From: CAVHXA01 sp963639765
GTDB taxonomy: Bacteria; Bacillota; Clostridia; Oscillospirales; Oscillospiraceae
Assembly (NCBI GenBank): GCA_963639765.1
Contig: CAVHXA010000002.1
Span: 62,001-126,000, forward strand
Direction: 5' to 3'
DNA: 64,000 nucleotides
Under the pieces are notes generated by a model. The model did no database searches. It was not told the origin of the DNA and saw nothing but the letters and a program-made list of their open reading frames with translations. This document shows, piece by piece, positions 43,870 to 51,397 of the stretch. Position 1 is the first letter of the stretch. The number at the start of each line of letters is the position of its first letter. The position numbers were made by a program, and so were the translations under genes.

Positions 43870-45642
43870 ATGAAAAAAATCATTGCTCTGCTGCTGACTC
43901 TGGTGATGGTCTGCGGACTGTTTGCCGCCTGTGCCAAAACCGAGACCGCACAGCAGACCACCGAGCAGACGGAAGCTGCCAACAATATCCAACAGTCTGA
44001 GTCCGCTGAAGAGCAGCCTTCCGCAGAGCCTTCCGAGGCTGCAGAAGCTGCAGCGCCCGCCGAGCCGGTTGAATCCTCTGAAGCTGCTGAGACGGCAGAA
44101 AGCAGTGAAGAGCCGGCTGCAGCCGCGGTTGAAGCCTATGACTATACCTATCGCCCTGCGGCTGAGGAACACGACACCCTCACCATGTATGCGACGGAAA
44201 TCAACCTGATGGGTGACCTGGGAACCCTCGGCATCGATTCCTTCGACGACTTCGGCTATTATAAGCAGGTCGTCGAGGCCACCAACATGGATCTTGAAGC
44301 CCAATACGTCTCCTTCTTTGCCTGGTCTGAGCTGTATCCGCTGTGGATTGCCGCAGGCGAATGGAGTGACATTGTCCTGGGCGGCAGCTATACCGGCGGC
44401 CTGGAGCAGGGCGTAGAGGATGAATTTGTTCTGGATCTGACAGACTATGTTGAAGAAATGATGCCCAACTACTACCATCGCATACTCGATCACGACTATG
44501 TATCATCCGCTACCACCGACGGCCGCTGGCTTGATGTAAAGAGCATGTATGATGAATTCAAGACCAATGAGGGCCTTCTCATCCGCAAGGACTGGCTGGA
44601 TGCAGCCGGTCTGGATGTGCCGGAAACCTGGGATGAGTATCACGAGGCCATGGTCGCCTTTAAAAACCTGTTTGATCCCGAATGGGTAGTATATATCACA
44701 GGCTCCTGTGCTCTTTCCAGCTTTGGCGGTCTGAGTGTTCCCTATTATAACGTCGGCCAGTCCAACATGCCCTTCTACCAGAAGGACGGCACCGTATATA
44801 CCTCGCTTATCAGTGACGAGTATCGCGACTACCTCAAACGTCTGAACCAGTATTGGAACGAAGGGCTGCTGAACCCGGACTTTCTGAGTGAAACCTATGA
44901 TCCGCACTCGCAGTCCTTCAGCGGCTGGATCACCGGAAACAACATGGGCATCTGGACTGAAAACATCGAAGGTCTGGGCACTACGCTGAGCTATGAGCTT
45001 CCCGAAGGGTTTGAAGCCCTGCCCGTGGTCGGTCCCAAGGATTACGAAGGCCAGATCAACGCAAATGCACAGCCGACGATGGGCGACATGCCGGGTCTGC
45101 TGGTAACAGTCGAAGCATCCGATCATCTGGAGAACGTACTCAGCTGGGTCGACTACTGGTTCTCGAATGAGGGTGCCAACACATACAACTACGGCGAGCT
45201 CGGTGTGGACTATACGCTTGACGAAAACGGCGAGCCCACGTTCACTGATGCAATTATCAACAACGAGTTTGGCATGACCGTAACAAGCTATATGCGCTGC
45301 CGCTGCCCCTACGCCGTATTGGCGGGCTATGGATACCGTGCCCGCACTGCCTTTGAATACAATGACACGCAGCTTGCTGCCTGGGATGTCTGGACCGCGG
45401 CCGTCGAGGGCAGTCAGGTTCTTCCGCAAACCATGACTATGGACCTGGCTCTGAGCAACGAGCAGAATATTCTGGTCAACGACATCTGTACGCTGGCCGA
45501 TGAATGGGTTGCCAAATTTGTAATCGGCGATCGCGACATCGATACCGAGTGGGAAGAATTTGTCGGCATTCTTAAGAATATGGGCATCGATCGTGTCGTT
45601 GAAATCGAACAAATTACACTGGATACATATCTGAACGGATAA
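43870..45642 (+). CDS. Large extracellular solute-binding lipoprotein (SBP-D)
   Basis: A 590-residue lipoprotein with signal peptide MKKIIALLLTLVMVCGLFAAC (Cys21) and an acidic Ala/Glu/Ser linker to about residue 90. It is the close paralogue of SBP-B: EVNIMGALGELGL there is EINLMGDLGTLGI here, and both share SEQY/SELY, GGLEQGVEDE and a similar C-terminus. GAGAAAGG precedes the ATG. As third gene after Flv-1/Flv-2 it repeats the pairing of a binding protein with a flavin redox gene. Ligand unknown. Confidence 0.87.
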   Translation: MKKIIALLLTLVMVCGLFAACAKTETAQQTTEQTEAANNIQQSESAEEQPSAEPSEAAEAAAPAEPVESSEAAETAESSEEPAAAAVEAYDYTYRPAAEEHDTLTMYATEINLMGDLGTLGIDSFDDFGYYKQVVEATNMDLEAQYVSFFAWSELYPLWIAAGEWSDIVLGGSYTGGLEQGVEDEFVLDLTDYVEEMMPNYYHRILDHDYVSSATTDGRWLDVKSMYDEFKTNEGLLIRKDWLDAAGLDVPETWDEYHEAMVAFKNLFDPEWVVYITGSCALSSFGGLSVPYYNVGQSNMPFYQKDGTVYTSLISDEYRDYLKRLNQYWNEGLLNPDFLSETYDPHSQSFSGWITGNNMGIWTENIEGLGTTLSYELPEGFEALPVVGPKDYEGQINANAQPTMGDMPGLLVTVEASDHLENVLSWVDYWFSNEGANTYNYGELGVDYTLDENGEPTFTDAIINNEFGMTVTSYMRCRCPYAVLAGYGYRARTAFEYNDTQLAAWDVWTAAVEGSQVLPQTMTMDLALSNEQNILVNDICTLADEWVAKFVIGDRDIDTEWEEFVGILKNMGIDRVVEIEQITLDTYLNG

Positions 45643-45666
45643 TCTCTGTGCGGACTTTCTGACAAA

Positions 45667-45705
45667 CAAGCGGGAGAAACATGGATTTCTCCCGCTTGCT
45701 TTTAT
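45667..45705 (+). terminator. Terminator of the flavodoxin/SBP-D operon; hairpin family copy 3
   Basis: CAAGCGGGAGAAA / TTTCTCCCGCTTG, a perfect 13-bp stem (45667-45679, 45686-45698), followed by CTTTTAT. Confidence 0.85.
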
Positions 45706-45715
45706 CTTCTCCGCA

Positions 45716-46282
45716 TCAGGCACGATCCAGAATGCTCCGGACAGCCGTCTCCGGCAGCCGATGAATCGGAATAACAGGTGTCGGGTCTTTCTCACAGGAG
45801 CCAAGAGTCAGCTCGTACCATCTCACATCGTGCCATTGTCCGGCCTTATAGCCGCAATGATGGTGTGTGGCCGACAGAACAAACCCCATGCTCTCGTGCA
45901 GGCGGGAGCTCGCCTCGTTGGGCACCGTAACAACGCCGTATACGTTTTTCACACCCTGCAGCTGCAGCAGCTGCAGCAGCGCGCGGTACATTCTACGGCC
46001 CAGACCCATCCCGCGTGCGGAAGGAGCGAGATAGATCGATGCCTCAGCACACCATTGGTAGGCTGCGCGTTCAAAGGCGCGATGCGCATAGGCATAGCCC
46101 AGAATCCGATTGTCTTCCTGCCAGACCAGATAGGGATACTCCGCACCAAAGGTCTCCATGCGCCTGGCAAACTCTTCGTTGCTCGGCAAGGTATACTCAA
46201 AGGTGACAGATGTATGAATGTAGTCCGCATAGATTCCAAGCAGCTCCCCGCAATCCTCCGGGACGGCAAAACGAAGCGCCAT
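45716..46282 (-). CDS. GNAT acetyltransferase, phosphinothricin acetyltransferase-like
   Basis: A 188-residue N-acetyltransferase. The pattern MALRFAVPEDCGELLGIYAD, TSVTFEYTLPS, YPYLVWQEDNRILGYAYAHR, and the acetyl-CoA loop SARGMGLGRRMYRALLQLLQ with NEASSRLHESMGF, are those of the Pat/Bar-type GNAT subfamily. The substrate cannot be predicted; these enzymes often acetylate amino acids such as methionine sulfone or phosphinothricin. AGGAGG precedes the ATG at 46282. Confidence 0.9.
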   Translation of the reverse strand: MALRFAVPEDCGELLGIYADYIHTSVTFEYTLPSNEEFARRMETFGAEYPYLVWQEDNRILGYAYAHRAFERAAYQWCAEASIYLAPSARGMGLGRRMYRALLQLLQLQGVKNVYGVVTVPNEASSRLHESMGFVLSATHHHCGYKAGQWHDVRWYELTLGSCEKDPTPVIPIHRLPETAVRSILDRA

Positions 46283-46459
46283 GGGCAACTCCTCCTTTTG
46301 TTCCGGATATTCTCCTTGTTCGATGCAATCCTTTCTCAGCCTATGGTAGCACAGTCCCACTGCACCGTCAATCGCTCCGTCCGGGCCGTGTCCGCAACTC
46401 ACCGATCTTTTCTTTTCCGGGCAAAATCGCGCAAACCGCCGTTTTGACTGTTTCCTTGC

Positions 46460-46487
46460 TTGACATTCCGCTCCCGTCTGCTATAGT
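46460..46487 (+). promoter_or_regulatory. Promoter of the polysaccharide deacetylase gene
   Basis: TTGACA (46460-46465), 16-nt spacer, TATAGT (46482-46487). Confidence 0.75.
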
Positions 46488-46574
46488 AATTGTTGTGGAT
46501 TCTGCATTTGCTCTGCAGGAACACAATCACATATGCCCTGTTCTTTCAATTTATTCATGAAATCAGGTTCTGCC

Positions 46575-47729
46575 ATGCGCTACATATTCCGTCTTTTTCG
46601 CATCCTGCTCGCTCCGATGGTCTTGGCGATTTTGCTCACTGCCTCCGTTTCAGCCACAAAGCCGCAGCCCGTTCCGGATGCACCTCCTCCGCCCCGCTTT
46701 CCCGGAAGTATCCGCGAAGAACAGCTGTTTCCGGGCTGTCTTGTTTCCCCCGCTCCGCCGCCGCACGGGCCTCACCACGGACACACCTACACCTGCAGCA
46801 CATCACCGGCTACATGTCTGAGCCCGGAAATCAAAACCTATCGCTGTGTGCACTGCGGCCACGCCTTTCAATGGACCGGCAATCAGCTGGGAAACCACAG
46901 CTATTCGCCACCGCAGGTCATTCCGCCCACAGCCGCCTCCCGTGGATATACGCTGCGGACCTGCGCGCTGTGCGGCGAACAGGAATGCACCAACATCACA
47001 TACCTTGAATATGGTGACGAAATCCGTTTCCTGATATACCACGAGGTAATGCCGCAGGCTTATATCGACAATCTGCGCGGCAGCCGGTCTATGTTTGTCT
47101 CCTCAGAAAACTTCCGCAGTCAGATGGAGCTGCTGAAGCAGGAGGGCTGCTATGTCATGCGTATCGAAGAGGCCACCGATGCGCTGATGGGGCTGCAGCC
47201 CATCCCGGCACGAGCTGTGTGCATCTGTTTTGACGACGGCTATAAATCCAATATCGAATATGCAGCGCCCATTTTGCGTGAATACGGCTATCCCGCCGTG
47301 ATTTACGTAACCATGTACGCTCTGGGCGGCGACTATCAGCCGGAGTTTGACCCGCGCGGCATACAAAAGCTTTCCCTTTTTGAATATGAGCCCTATCGCG
47401 ATCTGATTACCCTTGGCTGCCATACATGGTGGCACCATCTGGATATGCGCAGCTGCTCTCTTGAAGAGCTGCAGGCTGATTTTGAGATGTGCCGTCAAAC
47501 CTACCCCGACTATACCGAATATTTTGCCTATCCCCTCGGCTGCTGGACACAGGATATTGCACAGCTTCTTGCTCAGCTTGGCTTTCGCTCGGCTGTAACC
47601 ACCGAAGCGCGTCCCGCCCTGTTGGGTGACAACCTCTACGGCATCCCCCGCTACGGAATTTACGGATGGTATACCGATCAGGACCTTTACCGAATTCTCA
47701 ACGACCCCGGTCCGCAGCATATCCGCTGA
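46575..47729 (+). CDS. Secreted polysaccharide deacetylase family protein
   Basis: A 384-residue exported protein. The signal peptide MRYIFRLFRILLAPMVLAIL probably ends near SVSA. A Pro-rich segment follows, then a Cys-rich module with zinc-ribbon-like pairs (YRCVHCGHAF and RTCALCGEQEC). The NodB-type deacetylase domain comes last: CICFDDGYKSNIEYA supplies the catalytic Asp pair and GCHTWWHHLDM the metal-binding His motif. It likely removes acetyl groups from peptidoglycan or another envelope glycan. The start is uncertain: ATG 46557 or 46533 are in frame, and none has a strong ribosome site. Confidence 0.83.
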   Translation: MRYIFRLFRILLAPMVLAILLTASVSATKPQPVPDAPPPPRFPGSIREEQLFPGCLVSPAPPPHGPHHGHTYTCSTSPATCLSPEIKTYRCVHCGHAFQWTGNQLGNHSYSPPQVIPPTAASRGYTLRTCALCGEQECTNITYLEYGDEIRFLIYHEVMPQAYIDNLRGSRSMFVSSENFRSQMELLKQEGCYVMRIEEATDALMGLQPIPARAVCICFDDGYKSNIEYAAPILREYGYPAVIYVTMYALGGDYQPEFDPRGIQKLSLFEYEPYRDLITLGCHTWWHHLDMRSCSLEELQADFEMCRQTYPDYTEYFAYPLGCWTQDIAQLLAQLGFRSAVTTEARPALLGDNLYGIPRYGIYGWYTDQDLYRILNDPGPQHIR

Positions 47730-47882
47730 GATCCCGCTGCAGTCAGCGGTGCAGCTCTCCGGCACAATATTCTGCAATGAAAACTCGCACATTTCTCTTC
47801 TCCTATGGCTGTTGAATGCACCCTGCGCAGGCCGGTTTTCGGCTCGCAATTAATTACCTACTAAAACGGTGGATATTTATGC

Positions 47883-47919
47883 CCGGCCCCTTGAAAAGGG
47901 GCCGGAATTATGCTATTAT
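47883..47919 (+). promoter_or_regulatory. sufC promoter overlapped by a palindrome
   Basis: TTGAAA (47891-47896), 17-nt spacer, TATTAT (47914-47919). The inverted repeat CCGGCCCCTT-GAA-AAGGGGCCGG (47883-47905, 10-bp arms) spans the -35 box. It could be an operator for a cluster-sensing repressor. Confidence 0.65.
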
Positions 47920-47948
47920 TCTGCTGAACGAGAAAGCGAGGGAGCTAT

Positions 47949-48671
47949 ATGCTGAAATTGACCGACCTTTGCGTAGCCGGAGACACCGGCGGCGAGATCC
48001 TGAAATCCATCCAACTCGAAATTCCGGACCATCGGTTTGTGGTTATCACCGGGCCGAACGGTGGCGGAAAAACCACGTTGGCCAAGGCCATCATGGGCAT
48101 CATGCCCGCCAAAAGCGGCTGCATGCAATGGCAGGGTCAGGATATCACAAATCTGAATGTCACGCAGCGGGCCAGGCTGGGCATCGGCTACAGCTTTCAG
48201 CAGCCTCCGCGCTTTAAGGGCCTGCGTGTATGCGACCTTCTGAACGTTGCTGCCGGCCACGAGCTCACCCGCGACGAATGCTGCAGCCTGCTCACCCGTG
48301 TTGGCCTTTGCGCAGGAGACTATCTCGACCGCGATGTAGATACCAGTCTGTCCGGCGGCGAGGTCAAGCGCATTGAGATTGCAACCATTCTTGCCCGAAG
48401 CTGTGATCTGATGATCTTCGACGAGCCCGAAGCCGGCATCGACCTGTGGAGCTTTCAGCGCCTGACCGAAACCTTTCAAGCCATCCACAGCGAGGGGAAG
48501 GCAACCCTGATTATCATCTCGCACCAGGAGCGCATTATCCGCCTTGCCGATGAGATCATTCTGCTTTCTGCCGGGCGGGTAACGCGGCGCGGTTCCGCAG
48601 ACGAGATCTACCCGGCCATCTTTTCCGACACGATCGGCGAATGCAGCTATCTGGGAGGTGCCAAAGCATGA
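47949..48671 (+). CDS. sufC: Fe-S cluster assembly ATPase SufC
   Basis: A 240-residue ABC ATPase of the Suf iron-sulfur cluster scaffold. It has Walker A TGPNGGGKTTLAKAIMG, signature TSLSGGEVKRIEIATILA and Walker B LMIFDEPEAGIDLWSFQ, the SufC-specific form. Its last codons overlap the start of the SufB-like gene by 4 nt. The many Fe-S proteins in this window would depend on such a system. Confidence 0.93.
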   Translation: MLKLTDLCVAGDTGGEILKSIQLEIPDHRFVVITGPNGGGKTTLAKAIMGIMPAKSGCMQWQGQDITNLNVTQRARLGIGYSFQQPPRFKGLRVCDLLNVAAGHELTRDECCSLLTRVGLCAGDYLDRDVDTSLSGGEVKRIEIATILARSCDLMIFDEPEAGIDLWSFQRLTETFQAIHSEGKATLIIISHQERIIRLADEIILLSAGRVTRRGSADEIYPAIFSDTIGECSYLGGAKA

Positions 48672-49594
48672 TTGAGCTGACCGACATTCAGAAAAGGATT
48701 CTGCAAACAGTAGCCGGCCTGAAAAACCGGCCGGAATCCGGTGCGTTTAATCTGCGGCTCAACGGTCAGGGCTCCGGCCGCCGCAGCACCGAGCATATCC
48801 GTATTGACCCGAAAACAGACAACCCCGGTATCGAAATCCATATTCAGCCCGGTACAAAGGGTGAATCGGTCCATATTCCCGTGCTTCTGACCGAATCCGG
48901 ACTGAAAGACATGGTCTACAACGACTTCTATGTCGGTGACGGGTCCGATGTAACCATCGTAGCCGGCTGCGGCATTAACAACTGCGGCTGTGACGATGCG
49001 CAGCACGACGGCGTTCACACCTTCTACATCGGCAAAAACGCGCATGTGATCTATACCGAAAAGCATTATGGCGAAGGTTCCGGCGGCAAGCGAATCATGA
49101 ACCCGCAGACCGTGGTCTATCTCGACGAAGGTGCCTCCATGGAAATGGAAACCGTGCAGATTCGCGGCATTGACGACACACACCGCTCCGTCAAGGCCGA
49201 GCTGAAGGCCGGATCTGAGCTGGTAGTCACCGAACGCATTCTTACGCATGCGCAACAGAGCGCCACCTCTGAAATGACGGTTCGTCTTATCGGACAGGAC
49301 GCAAAAACCCGTGTGATCTCACGTGCTGTTGCCAAGGACGACTCCACACAGATATTCTATCCGCGCGTAATCGGCGAATGTGCCTGCTTCGGTCACGTGC
49401 AGTGTGATGCCATCATCATGGATCACGCAAAGGTGCGCTCCATTCCCGAAATTTCTGCCAACCACGTCGACGCCAGTCTGATCCACGAGGCCGCAATCGG
49501 CAAAATTGCCGGTGAACAGCTTCTCAAGCTCATGACTCTGGGCCTTACTTCCGAGCAGGCCGAAGAAAAAATTCTCGAAGGATTTCTGCGCTGA
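48668..49594 (+). CDS. SufB/SufD-family scaffold protein, short form
   Basis: A 308-residue SufBD protein, much shorter than classical SufB (about 470). It has the beta-helix region (VTIVAGCGINNCGCDD, then VIYTEKHYGEGSGGKRIMNP) and the C-terminal YPRVIGECACFGHVQCDAII with RSIPEISANHVDASLIHEAA. With SufC it makes a two-gene set like the minimal SmsCB/SufBC systems of anaerobes, lacking sufS, sufU and sufD here. GGAGG precedes the ATG. Confidence 0.9.
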   Translation: MIELTDIQKRILQTVAGLKNRPESGAFNLRLNGQGSGRRSTEHIRIDPKTDNPGIEIHIQPGTKGESVHIPVLLTESGLKDMVYNDFYVGDGSDVTIVAGCGINNCGCDDAQHDGVHTFYIGKNAHVIYTEKHYGEGSGGKRIMNPQTVVYLDEGASMEMETVQIRGIDDTHRSVKAELKAGSELVVTERILTHAQQSATSEMTVRLIGQDAKTRVISRAVAKDDSTQIFYPRVIGECACFGHVQCDAIIMDHAKVRSIPEISANHVDASLIHEAAIGKIAGEQLLKLMTLGLTSEQAEEKILEGFLR

Positions 49595-50076
49595 TGCCTC
49601 AGCTGACCGTCATTGCCACAGGCAAGCTCAAAGAACAATATTACCGTCAGGCGGTTCAGGAATATGCAAAACGTCTGGGTGCACATGCACAGCTCACGCT
49701 GATCGAGCTGCCGGAGCAAAGGCTTCCGGACAACCCAAGTCCGGCTCAGATTCACTCGGCACTCGAAAAAGAAGCCGAGGCTGTCAGAGCCCGGCTTCCA
49801 AAAGGTGCCTATCTCGTTTTGCTCACGCCAGAGGGTCGCCTGCTTTCTTCTGTTGATCTGGCCGACCGTATGGCTGCGCTGCAGGCCGGCGGGCGCAGCT
49901 CCATTGTCTTTGTACTGGGTTCAAGCTACGGACTCTCCGACAGCCTCAAATCACAGGCGGATCTGCTGCTGAGCATGTCAAAAATGACCTTTCCGCACCA
50001 TCTTGCACGAGTGATGCTGCTTGAACAGCTATACCGCAGTCAGAGCATTCTGTCCGGAAGCCGCTATCACAAATAG
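49594..50076 (+). CDS. rlmH: 23S rRNA pseudouridine-1915 N3-methyltransferase RlmH
   Basis: A 160-residue SPOUT methyltransferase. It has LTVIATGKLKEQYYRQAVQE at the start, YLVLLTPEGRLLSS, then FVLGSSYGLSDSLKSQADLL and the C-terminal MLLEQLYRSQSILSGSRYHK with the terminal Tyr-His that is diagnostic. The ATG overlaps the SufB-like stop by one base, so it belongs to the same transcript. Confidence 0.95.
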   Translation: MPQLTVIATGKLKEQYYRQAVQEYAKRLGAHAQLTLIELPEQRLPDNPSPAQIHSALEKEAEAVRARLPKGAYLVLLTPEGRLLSSVDLADRMAALQAGGRSSIVFVLGSSYGLSDSLKSQADLLLSMSKMTFPHHLARVMLLEQLYRSQSILSGSRYHK

Positions 50077-50156
50077 GCATCTTTCCTGCTCTGTACCGGA
50101 TGCCGCAAAGTCGTCATATGGTCCCCTGCGGGCCTGCCCTGTTAACAATTCAGAAC

Positions 50157-50196
50157 CAGCGGGAGAAATCACGAAATGCTACGATTTCTCCCGCTG
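50157..50196. terminator. Terminator between rlmH and the SLH gene; hairpin family copy 4
   Basis: CAGCGGGAGAAATC (50157-50170) / GATTTCTCCCGCTG (50183-50196), a perfect 14-bp stem with a 12-nt loop. It sits between convergent genes. The arms are identical to copy 5 at 59456. Confidence 0.8.
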
Positions 50197-50258
50197 AACT
50201 GTTTCAAACGCTCCTGTTTCGCAGATCAACGCACTTTTTCAGCTGCTTTACCGTATTC

Positions 50259-51203
50259 TCATCCAATGCGGCTGAGAATGTTCTGCAGAATCTGCGCTGC
50301 CTCTGCCCGAGTGATTGTGTTGTCTCCGAGGAAGACATAGTCTGACCCGGAACGATAGCCGTCAATGCCGCCGCAGGACTCCAAAAAGGCGCAGAACGGC
50401 GCATAGCTGCTGTCCTCCGGCACATCCGCAAAGCCGTGTGTCTGACGGTCAGGCAGCCCAATACCGGCCTGTTCCTGCGCATATTGCAGCACAAGTGCCG
50501 TCAGGCGCGCGGTTTCATAGCGAGTCAGCGGCTCGAAAATCTGCGCGTGAAGCGACAGAGTCCCGTTCAGAAGTTCGGCTCCGGACAGCCATTCTGTTCC
50601 CTGTGTTTCTGTCCGGGGAAGCAGCTTCAGCTGCTCGGCTGCGTATCGATACAGAACAGTAAGATATTCGCCGCCGGTAATTTCTTCTTCGGGTCGAAAG
50701 CTCCCGTCCGGCATGCCGCTGATCAATCCGTTATCTGCCGCATATTTTACGGCATTGTAATACCAGTCATCCTTCTGCACATCCGAAAATTCTCTGTCCG
50801 CCTGTTGCTCTGCCGGACGAATTGTTCCAACCATCCGCGGGCTGTCGGAGATTTCGGCACCGATGAGAATCACCGCACAATCCTGCCAGGAGGCAGGACG
50901 CACCCCTGAAAAGACAACCGTATTGTTTTCGGCAGCAGCCTGGGCTACATAAATCGCGTCGCTCAGCCGTATCTGATATTCCTGCGGCTTTCCGGAATCA
51001 TCCAGCTGCGCCGGAACGACCAGCAGCAGGCACTCTCCGGAGACATTCTCCGTGCGCATTGTTAAGGACATGCTGTCGTTGCTCCAAGTCATCCCGGTCC
51101 CGGGCTGCGGATCTGTCCGGATCGGTGCTGCTGCCACGACCCCGATGCTTAGTATAAAAAGCAGCACGACCGCTTTCATCAGGCATTGCAAAGTCCGTCT
51201 CAT
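50259..51203 (-). CDS. SLH-domain surface protein
   Basis: A 314-residue exported protein. The signal peptide MRRTLQCLMKAVVLLFILSI ends near VVAAA. A beta-rich N-terminal domain of about 120 residues, unassigned, is followed by three S-layer homology repeats: REFSDVQKDDWYYNAVKYAA with ISGMPDGSFRPEEEITGGEY; a weaker middle repeat (FEPLTRYETARLTALVL); and HGFADVPEDSSYAPFCAFLE with TITRAEAAQIL. It should bind secondary cell-wall polymer. GAGGGGG precedes ATG 51203. Divergent from the dlt-like operon. Confidence 0.87.
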   Translation of the reverse strand: MRRTLQCLMKAVVLLFILSIGVVAAAPIRTDPQPGTGMTWSNDSMSLTMRTENVSGECLLLVVPAQLDDSGKPQEYQIRLSDAIYVAQAAAENNTVVFSGVRPASWQDCAVILIGAEISDSPRMVGTIRPAEQQADREFSDVQKDDWYYNAVKYAADNGLISGMPDGSFRPEEEITGGEYLTVLYRYAAEQLKLLPRTETQGTEWLSGAELLNGTLSLHAQIFEPLTRYETARLTALVLQYAQEQAGIGLPDRQTHGFADVPEDSSYAPFCAFLESCGGIDGYRSGSDYVFLGDNTITRAEAAQILQNILSRIG

Positions 51204-51230
51204 TTCCAATCCCCCTCGTTTCTCTTCGGT

Positions 51231-51259
51231 ATGATACACAAATTCAGACCGGGTTGCAA
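51231..51259 (-). promoter_or_regulatory. Promoter of the SLH gene
   Basis: Minus strand TTGCAA (51254-51259), 17-nt spacer, TATCAT (51231-51236). Confidence 0.6.
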
Positions 51260-51280
51260 GAGTTTCGCTCGGTCTGAATT
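51241..51280. promoter_or_regulatory. Inverted repeat between divergent SLH and dlt-like promoters
   Basis: AATTCAGACCG (51241-51251) and CGGTCTGAATT (51270-51280), perfect 11-bp arms 18 nt apart. One arm lies between the -35 and -10 of the SLH promoter; the other is 18 nt before the dlt-like -35. It is a candidate shared operator. Confidence 0.5.
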
Positions 51281-51297
51281 TCATTGCAGGGTATATA

Positions 51298-51326
51298 TTG
51301 ACGAACCCGGTGCCGGTTTGTATAAT
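51298..51326 (+). promoter_or_regulatory. Promoter of the dlt-like operon
   Basis: TTGACG (51298-51303), exactly 17 nt, TATAAT (51321-51326). Confidence 0.85.
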
Positions 51327-51397
51327 TTAAGGCAGTTTGTGAATAAATCGTAAAATCCCTGTGTTTTTTCTTGCAGGGCCGCCAAGGAGCCACCCTT

